From positions 1 through 11,365 of the forward strand of contig CAZMSM010000065.1 in the NCBI GenBank assembly GCA_964568955.1: a DNA stretch of 11,365 nucleotides, written 5' to 3'. Below the pieces are notes generated by a model. The model did not search any database. It saw only the letters and a list, made by a program, of their open reading frames with translations, and was not told the DNA's origin. This document shows, piece by piece, positions 6,238 to 11,365 of the stretch. The number at the start of each line of letters is the position of its first letter. The first letter of the stretch is position 1. This DNA is from UBA1447 sp964568955. Lineage in GTDB: Bacteria > Bacillota > Clostridia > Oscillospirales > Acutalibacteraceae. The position numbers and the translations under genes are program-made.

Positions 6238-7100
6238 CAGTTTTTCATCACTTCTTCCATACCTTGTGCGGCATGGTATGAGCTCCTGACCAAAGGGCCG
6301 CTGGCGATAAATTTAAAGCCCTTTTCCAAACCCGCTGCTTTGTATGCATCGAACTGTGTTGGGTGCACAAACTCGGCAACCGCCGGGTGGTTTTTGGATG
6401 GCTGTAGGTATTGACCGATGGTCAACATGTCACAGCCCGCCCCAAGCAGGTCGTCCATCACACGCAGGACTTCCTCTTGCGTTTCCCCAAGCCCAACCAT
6501 TATTCCGCTTTTGCTAAAGATGCCGGTTGAGTGCTTTTTTACGCGGGCGAGCAGCTCCAAGGACCTTTCGTAAATTGCCGCGGGGCGCACAGCCTTGTAA
6601 ATGGAAGGAACCGTTTCTATATTGTGGTTGATAATATCGGGCCCGGCTTCGATAACGGTGATTAAGCTGTCGAGCTTGCCTTTAAAATCAGGAATTAAGA
6701 CCTCAACGGTGCTAGCGGGCAGGGCACTCTTTAGCGCGCGTATGGTCTTGGCAAACTGTTCCGCGCCGCCGTCGGCAAGGTCATCCCTTGTTACACTGGT
6801 TACGACGGTGTGCAACAGACCGAGTTTTTCCGCTGCGGCCGCCACGTTCCCGGGTTCATTCGGGTCCACGGGCAAGGGGGCACCGTTTGGGACGGCACAA
6901 AAAGCGCAGTTCCTGGTGCATACGTTGCCGAGAATCATAAAGGTGACCGTTTTTTGCTTAAAACACTCACCCATATTCGGGCAGTTTGCCCCTTCACAAA
7001 CGCTGTTAAGCCCAAGCCTTCTGAGCATGTTGGCGATTTGAACGGTTTGCGCCGAAGATATTCTGCTTTTGAGCCATTCCGGTTTTCGTTGTATTGACAT
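6237..7100 (-). CDS. lipA: Lipoyl synthase (radical SAM)
   Basis: LipA inserts two sulfur atoms into protein-bound octanoate to make lipoyl groups. The 287-residue protein carries the auxiliary [4Fe-4S] motif C35-x4-C40-x5-C46 (CEGANCPNMGEC), the radical-SAM motif C61-x3-C65-x2-C68 (CTRNCAFC) and the C-terminal RSSYHA serine ligand motif (272-275), so all expected cluster ligands are intact. The ATG at 7100 is preceded by AGGAA. It is the first gene of a two-gene unit with lplA and is divergent from mogA. No lipB or gcvH lies in the window, so the target protein and the source of octanoyl groups are not shown. Confidence 0.96.
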   Translation of the reverse strand: MSIQRKPEWLKSRISSAQTVQIANMLRRLGLNSVCEGANCPNMGECFKQKTVTFMILGNVCTRNCAFCAVPNGAPLPVDPNEPGNVAAAAEKLGLLHTVVTSVTRDDLADGGAEQFAKTIRALKSALPASTVEVLIPDFKGKLDSLITVIEAGPDIINHNIETVPSIYKAVRPAAIYERSLELLARVKKHSTGIFSKSGIMVGLGETQEEVLRVMDDLLGAGCDMLTIGQYLQPSKNHPAVAEFVHPTQFDAYKAAGLEKGFKFIASGPLVRSSYHAAQGMEEVMKN

Positions 7101-7126
7101 AATCGTTCCTGTTCTTATGTATATTA

Positions 7127-7156
7127 TTGCGCAGAGCGCTTGAATTGTGCTACAAT
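7127..7156 (+). promoter_or_regulatory. Possible mogA promoter in the lipA-mogA divergent gap
   Basis: TTGCGC (7127-7132) and TACAAT (7151-7156) are 18 bp apart on the plus strand, about 75 bp before the mogA start. The gap between lipA and mogA is 132 bp and must also hold the lipA promoter, which I could not assign with confidence. A palindrome AGCGCT lies between the two boxes (7135-7140). Confidence 0.4.
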
Positions 7157-7232
7157 ATAGCCGACGTAAATCTGCCGATTTTGGGCAAATACAAAGGCAA
7201 GTTTGTTATTAAGTGAAAGGTGGGTGAGCTGG

Positions 7233-7733
7233 GTGCAAATAGCGGTACTTTGTATCAGCGACAGCGGCTTCGCCGGCGAGCGGGTGGATACGAGCGGCCC
7301 GCTTATTATCGAAATGATGAAAGGGCTGGCGCAAACGATTCACTATAAGTGCCTGCCGGATGAACAAGAGGCCATTGCCGCCGAATTGGTGCGGATTTGT
7401 GATGAAACGCAGGCCCACACGCAGGCGGATATTATCTTTACCACCGGTGGGACGGGCCTTGCACCGCGGGATGTTACGCCCGAGGCAACGCAAGCTGTGG
7501 CAGACCGCTTGGTACCCGGTATTGCCGAGGCCATGCGCCAAAAGAGCCTTGCTATAACGGATAAAGCCATGCTTTCAAGAGCGGTGGCGGGTGTTCGGGG
7601 CAAAACGCTGATCATCAACCTACCCGGTAGCCCCAAGGCTGTGAAAGAAAATTTGGAGACCCTTATGCCGGTACTCGAACACGCAGTCGAGCTTATCCAT
7701 GGCAGGGTAAAAAACTGTGCGACAACCCCTTGA
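7233..7733 (+). CDS. mogA: Molybdopterin adenylyltransferase (MogA/MoaB family)
   Basis: MogA activates molybdopterin by forming MPT-AMP, the substrate of MoeA. I choose the GTG at 7233 (166 aa): it gives the family-typical start MQIAVLCISDSG and has a purine-rich GGTGGG site about eight bases upstream; the in-frame TTG at 7203 would add ten untypical residues. Motifs are the MPT-binding TTGGTGLAPRDVTPEAT (70-86) and LPGSPKAV (130-137). Length fits MogA/MoaB. It is divergent from lipA and followed by about 200 bp without a gene, so it is probably a single-gene transcript completing the pathway with moeA on the other strand. MogA and MoaB cannot be separated by sequence inspection alone. Confidence 0.93.
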   Translation: MQIAVLCISDSGFAGERVDTSGPLIIEMMKGLAQTIHYKCLPDEQEAIAAELVRICDETQAHTQADIIFTTGGTGLAPRDVTPEATQAVADRLVPGIAEAMRQKSLAITDKAMLSRAVAGVRGKTLIINLPGSPKAVKENLETLMPVLEHAVELIHGRVKNCATTP

Positions 7734-7874
7734 TTTTTCTGAATTATTTTTCTAATTGTAACCTGATGATGAGCTATTGTCAATAATCTGTAAAGCGGAT
7801 TGGTCAAGTTAAATTGTTCCTCAATAGCAAAAGTAATCAAAGGGCTGATTTATATTTTAATATAACAATTCTAT
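7734..7874 (+). other. AT-rich intergenic stretch after mogA, no gene seen
   Basis: This AT-rich segment contains no convincing reading frame. A 7-bp inverted repeat (GCTATTG near 7772, CAATAGC near 7834) with a long intervening segment is the only dyad noticed, and T-rich runs follow the mogA stop without a strong stem. I see no clear mogA terminator. Confidence 0.4.
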
Positions 7875-7903
7875 TTTACATTTAGAAAAATTTATGGTAA
7901 AAT
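7875..7903 (+). promoter_or_regulatory. Promoter for the ADH-AOR-moaD unit
   Basis: TTTACA (7875-7880) and TAAAAT (7898-7903) are spaced by 17 bp, and the TGG immediately before the -10 box gives an extended -10 element. It lies 33 bp upstream of the ATG at 7937, which supports that ATG, rather than the TTG at 7998, as the real start of the dehydrogenase. Together they suggest one transcript covering ADH, AOR and the MoaD-like gene. Confidence 0.65.
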
Positions 7904-7936
7904 GTGATAGAAATTAAAGATGGGGGTTAAATTGAG

Positions 7937-9155
7937 ATGGGAATAATTTGGACTGTAAAAAAGGGCGCATACAGGGTGGTTCAGATGGGTCTGAAGGTTG
8001 CGAGCTATTTTTTTGGATTGGCGTGAGCCTATTTTACTCAAAGGTGCCGGGAGCATTAAAAAACTGCCCGACGAAATAAAAAAACTAAACATTTCAAGCG
8101 TATTGATCGTAACCGACAAAGTGATTGAAGGCCTTCACCTGATGGATTCTCTTTTAGAGGGGCTCGACACCCTTGGCATCAAATATGTGGTATTCAATGG
8201 CGTTCAGCCAAACCCTTCTATAGAGAACATTGAGGACGCGCGCAAACTTTATGTCGAAAACAAGTGTGGGGGCATCATCGCATTTGGGGGCGGTTCGCCT
8301 ATGGACTGTGCCAAAATTGCGGGGGCAAGGGTAGCGAACCCAAAAAAATCGGTAAAACAAATGCGTGGTCTCCTCAAAATTCGGCACAAACTGCCGCCCT
8401 TGTTTGCCGTGCCGACGACTGCGGGTACCGGTTCGGAATCCACTGTCGCGGCTGTTGCGAAAGATATGAAAACGCATGAAAAATATGCCGTGACCGACCC
8501 GAAACTACGCCCGCGTTATGCGGTGCTTGACCCGGAGCTGACATTGGGACTGCCACCAAAAATAACCGCAACCACCGGAATGGACGCGCTGACTCATGCG
8601 GTTGAGGCCTATATCAACAGGGGCAACACAAAGTTTACCGCCGAATGTGCGCGCAAGGCTGTAAAAATGATTTTTGATAACCTTGAAACGGCCTACACAA
8701 ATGGGAGCGATATTGTCGCGCGTGAGCAAATGCTGATTGCGTCCAACTATGCCGGTCTTGCCTTTACTCGTGCGTACGTCGGTTATGTTCACGCGATAGC
8801 GCACACCATAGGTGGGCTTTACAATACGCCACATGGGCTGGCGAATGCGGTTATTCTACCCCATATTCTCGAATTCTATGGGGCAATCATACATAAAAAA
8901 CTGGCGGAACTTGCCGATATCGCAGGGGTAACACAAGCCGGTCAATCTGATTCCGAAAAAGCACTGGCCTTTATTGCCGCGATAAAAGAACTCAATCGCA
9001 AACTGGCTATACCCGAGCGCATGGAAGGAATTAAAGAATCCGATATACCGTTACTTGTAGAAAGAGCCTTGAAAGAAGCGAACCCTCAATATCCCGTTCC
9101 GTATATTATGAACAAAAAAGAATGTGAAGCAGTCATCAGGAGACTGATGGTTTAG
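7937..9155 (+). CDS. Iron-containing alcohol dehydrogenase, frameshifted near 5' end
   Basis: This group III (Fe-dependent) dehydrogenase interconverts alcohols and aldehydes with NAD(P)H. The ATG at 7937 opens a 25-residue helix-like N-terminus (MGIIWTVKKGAYRVVQMGLK, then VASYF) and runs into TGA at 8024; the body resumes in the +1 frame as LDWREPILLKGAGS. The break is at the T7 run 8008-8014: one T fewer restores a 405-residue protein of normal length, with the VASYF-LDWREP junction I expect for clostridial members. Without correction the body is open from a TTG at 7998, which lacks a properly spaced ribosome site. Body motifs are intact: FGGGSPMDCAK (NAD binding), PTTAGTGSE, GMDALTHAVEAY and HAIAHTIGGLYNTPHG. 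Expected Fe ligands, in restored numbering, are D216, H220, H285 and H299. Next to an AOR, it probably handles aldehyde-alcohol conversion; the substrate is unknown. Confidence 0.9.
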
Positions 9156-9220
9156 CTTGTATTCAATCCGACAATATTTATCTAACACGATCTTTTAAAA
9201 ATACAATGGGGTGGTCGATT

Positions 9221-11110
9221 ATGTCAACATTAAAGGGATATGCCGGCAGAGTGTTAAAAGTTGATTTAAGCAATGAAACCTTTGAGGACTTTCCTTGGAG
9301 CGACGAGGACAGAGAACGAACAATCGGCGGCAAAATTATGGCCGCGGACATCCTCTTCCATCATATTAAACCGGGGATGAAAGCCTTTGACGAGGACAAC
9401 TGGCTTGTTGCCACAACGGGCCCCTTAACCGGTTGCGGTTGCCCGAGCTCTTCAAGGTTCAACATTTCCACGATTTCGCCGCTGACGAACATTGTCACCT
9501 CGTCAAACTGCGGCGGTGATTTTGGTTTGGCATTAAAGAAAGCCGGTTATGATGCTGTAATTATCAGCGGTAAGGCGAAAAAACCGGTTTATGTTGAAAT
9601 TACCGAGGGGGACGTCGTGTTTCACGACGCTAGCGACCTTTGGGGACTGCATATTACCCCCGCCCAGGACAAACTGCCGGCAAAGGCCGGTAAAATGGTC
9701 ATAGGCCCTGCGGGCGAAAACAAGGTCCTGTACGCAGCTGTGTTCAGCGGCGAACGAGCAGCCGGGCGTGGCGGTGTCGGTGCTGTGTTTGGGGATAAAA
9801 ATTTAAAAGCGGTTACGGCTGCCGGTTCATTGAAAGCCGAAGTTTTTGACAAAGAGGCTCTTAAAGCAACCAATAAAAAATGGATTGCGCAAATTCGCAA
9901 GCACCCGCTCACGGGCAAGCAATTGCCGCGCCTTGGTACCGCCGGTTTGGTGGCTCCTATGCAGGCACATCGAATTTTGGCAACGAAAAACTTCAGCGAT
10001 GGCCGCTTTGATGATTTTGAAAAAGTATCCGGCGAAGAGCTTGCCGAAAAACACCTTGTAAAAAGATCCGGTTGCACCACTTGTGTTATTCAATGCACCA
10101 GGCGCGTTACCGTTGACGGCAAGGTTGTAAAAGGCCCGGAGCTTGAAACGCTCGGTCTTTTAGGGCCCAATTTGATGAATAACAATATGGAGTTAATCAA
10201 CCGTTGGAACTATGAGCTGGACGAACTGGGTATGGATACCATGTCAACCGCCGGAACCATTGCCTTTGCCATGGAGCTTAACGAAAAAGGGCTTTGGGAC
10301 AACGGCCTTGAATTCGGTAAATTTGACAACCTATCGGCGGTTTTTGATGACATTGCCCACCGCAGAGGGAACGGGGATATTCTTGCAGACGGTACAAAGC
10401 GCATTGCCGAAAAGTTTGGCGGCAAAGATTTTGCCATCAACGCCAAAGGAATGGAGCTGGCCGCCTATGAACCAAGGGGAGCCGTGGGCCAGGGACTGGG
10501 CTACGCTACCGCAAACAGGGGCGGCTGCCATCTGAATGCCGGGTATATGGTTGTGCTCGAAGGCTTGGGGCTGAACATTAATTCTTACACGCCAATAAGC
10601 AAAGCTGCAATCACTATATTTTTTCAAAACTTTATGGAAACGATATCCGCCGCAGGGTGTTGTCTTTTTACCTCCTATGTGGTTATGCCCGCCCCCGTGG
10701 TAAAAAAGCCGAACAGTAAGGTGGCAAAAGTGGTGAATGTAGGCTTTATTGCCGTTGGCCCGGTCATTGCCTTGATGGACAAATTCCCGGCTATTGCGAG
10801 CATGAACCTGCCAATGATTATGTACCCCTATGCACTCAAACATGCAACCGGTATGAAAATGAATATCGCTAAAATGCTCAAAGTGGGCGAGTACGGCTAC
10901 AACATCGAAAGGCAGTGCAATATTATTCTGGGACAGCAGGCGGGCGCAGACACCCTGCCTAAACGCCTCACAGACGAGCTGCAGGTGCCGGGCGACAAAC
11001 GCACAAAAGTGCCACTGGACAAAATGCTGGGGAGCTATTACAGAATACGCGGATGGAAAAACGGCATCCCGACAAAGGCAACACTTAAAAAGCTGAAAAT
11101 AACCAAATAA
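9221..11110 (+). CDS. aor: Tungsten aldehyde:ferredoxin oxidoreductase family protein
   Basis: AOR-family enzymes use a tungsten-bis-pterin and one [4Fe-4S] cluster to interconvert aldehydes and carboxylates with ferredoxin. I start at the ATG at 9221 (629 aa), with GGGGTGG six bases upstream; an ATG at 9206 in the same frame has no such site. Visible landmarks: N-terminal GYAGRVLKVDLS, GERAAGRGGVGAVFGDKNLKAV, cluster ligands C285-x2-C288-x3-C292, GPELET (about 305-310), the first pterin motif DELGMD, EPRG with E417 and RGGCH with H437. These align well with Pyrococcus AOR landmarks. The fourth cluster Cys is in SAAGCC (C480/C481), where DxxGLC is usual. It sits 65 bp after the ADH and 14 bp before a MoaD-like gene, suggesting a dedicated cofactor supply. 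The exact substrate within the family is not determined. Confidence 0.94.
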   Translation: MSTLKGYAGRVLKVDLSNETFEDFPWSDEDRERTIGGKIMAADILFHHIKPGMKAFDEDNWLVATTGPLTGCGCPSSSRFNISTISPLTNIVTSSNCGGDFGLALKKAGYDAVIISGKAKKPVYVEITEGDVVFHDASDLWGLHITPAQDKLPAKAGKMVIGPAGENKVLYAAVFSGERAAGRGGVGAVFGDKNLKAVTAAGSLKAEVFDKEALKATNKKWIAQIRKHPLTGKQLPRLGTAGLVAPMQAHRILATKNFSDGRFDDFEKVSGEELAEKHLVKRSGCTTCVIQCTRRVTVDGKVVKGPELETLGLLGPNLMNNNMELINRWNYELDELGMDTMSTAGTIAFAMELNEKGLWDNGLEFGKFDNLSAVFDDIAHRRGNGDILADGTKRIAEKFGGKDFAINAKGMELAAYEPRGAVGQGLGYATANRGGCHLNAGYMVVLEGLGLNINSYTPISKAAITIFFQNFMETISAAGCCLFTSYVVMPAPVVKKPNSKVAKVVNVGFIAVGPVIALMDKFPAIASMNLPMIMYPYALKHATGMKMNIAKMLKVGEYGYNIERQCNIILGQQAGADTLPKRLTDELQVPGDKRTKVPLDKMLGSYYRIRGWKNGIPTKATLKKLKITK

Positions 11111-11124
11111 ACGGAGGTGCCTTT

Positions 11125-11365
11125 ATGGCTGCGGTAACAGTCAAATGTTTCGGCGTGTTCAGAATAGATTCAAAAATTGATACGGAAAACATGGAAGCCG
11201 ACAATATCAAGGATGTTTTTGAAAAAATCAATGCACTTATCGAAAGTGACATGCACTTGGGTTTCAGCCAAGCACTCACCTATGTCAACGGTGACCACTG
11301 TACATCGCAACGCAAAAAACTCCATGATGACGATGAGGTTTGGTTAATTTCGCCCACATCGGTGG
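11125..11365 (+). CDS. moaD: MoaD/ThiS-family sulfur carrier (3' end cut by window)
   Basis: The 80 visible codons start at an ATG with GGAGGTG five bases upstream, 14 bp behind the AOR stop, so it is clearly in the same unit. The sequence (VTVKCFGVFRIDS..., ALTYVNGDHCTSQRKKLHDDDEVWLISPTSV) follows the beta-grasp fold of MoaD/ThiS carriers: an N-terminal strand, a central helix, then the VNG turn and the final DEVWLISP strand. In the family, the C-terminal Gly-Gly is thiocarboxylated and donates sulfur to form the pterin dithiolene; the window ends at the first base of a codon starting with G, about where that Gly-Gly should be. MoaD-like genes beside AOR genes are a recurrent arrangement. 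ThiS is less likely given the neighbours. Confidence 0.82.
   Translation, partial: MAAVTVKCFGVFRIDSKIDTENMEADNIKDVFEKINALIESDMHLGFSQALTYVNGDHCTSQRKKLHDDDEVWLISPTSV

Noticed and set aside
7203..7733. mogA starting at the TTG at 7203
   Set aside because: It adds ten residues not typical of MogA and has no ribosome site; the GTG at 7233 gives the normal family start.

Overview
The window reads as chromosomal DNA of a low-to-mid GC anaerobic Firmicute, most likely a clostridial lineage. The evidence is Shine-Dalgarno-led genes, sigma-A-type promoters, a ferredoxin-type tungsten aldehyde oxidoreductase (AOR), an iron-dependent alcohol dehydrogenase, and no respiratory genes. No phage, insertion sequence, tRNA, rRNA or CRISPR is visible.

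Layout. (1) At 1-285 is the 3' end of a plus-strand MOSC-domain gene. It converges, through a 13-bp hairpin terminator (346-380), on an unrecognised acidic, Cys-containing minus-strand gene (441-1310) that has its own strong promoter. (2) At 1445-5062 is a minus-strand unit transcribed tupA-tupB-tupC-moeA: a tungstate ABC importer plus the enzyme that inserts Mo or W into pterin. A near-perfect intrinsic terminator sits between tupA and tupB. A structured leader with two look-alike hairpins precedes tupA and is a candidate riboswitch. Short tandem repeats lie between tupC and moeA. (3) At 5251-7100, lipA-lplA (lipoyl synthase and lipoate ligase) are coupled by a TGATG overlap. (4) From 7233 rightwards the plus strand carries mogA (MPT adenylyltransferase), an Fe-alcohol dehydrogenase whose reading frame is broken by one extra T in a T7 run, an AOR-family tungstoenzyme, and a MoaD/ThiS-like sulfur carrier cut by the window end.

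Working together. TupABC imports tungstate. MogA adenylylates molybdopterin and MoeA inserts the metal. The MoaD-like protein supplies dithiolene sulfur, and the MOSC protein probably acts in cofactor sulfur chemistry. The AOR interconverts acids and aldehydes with ferredoxin, and the neighbouring alcohol dehydrogenase would interconvert aldehyde and alcohol. The window is therefore a tungsten-cofactor and aldehyde/alcohol metabolism island with a lipoate module embedded in it. The items most worth following up are the tupA leader RNA, the ADH frameshift and the intra-operon terminator.
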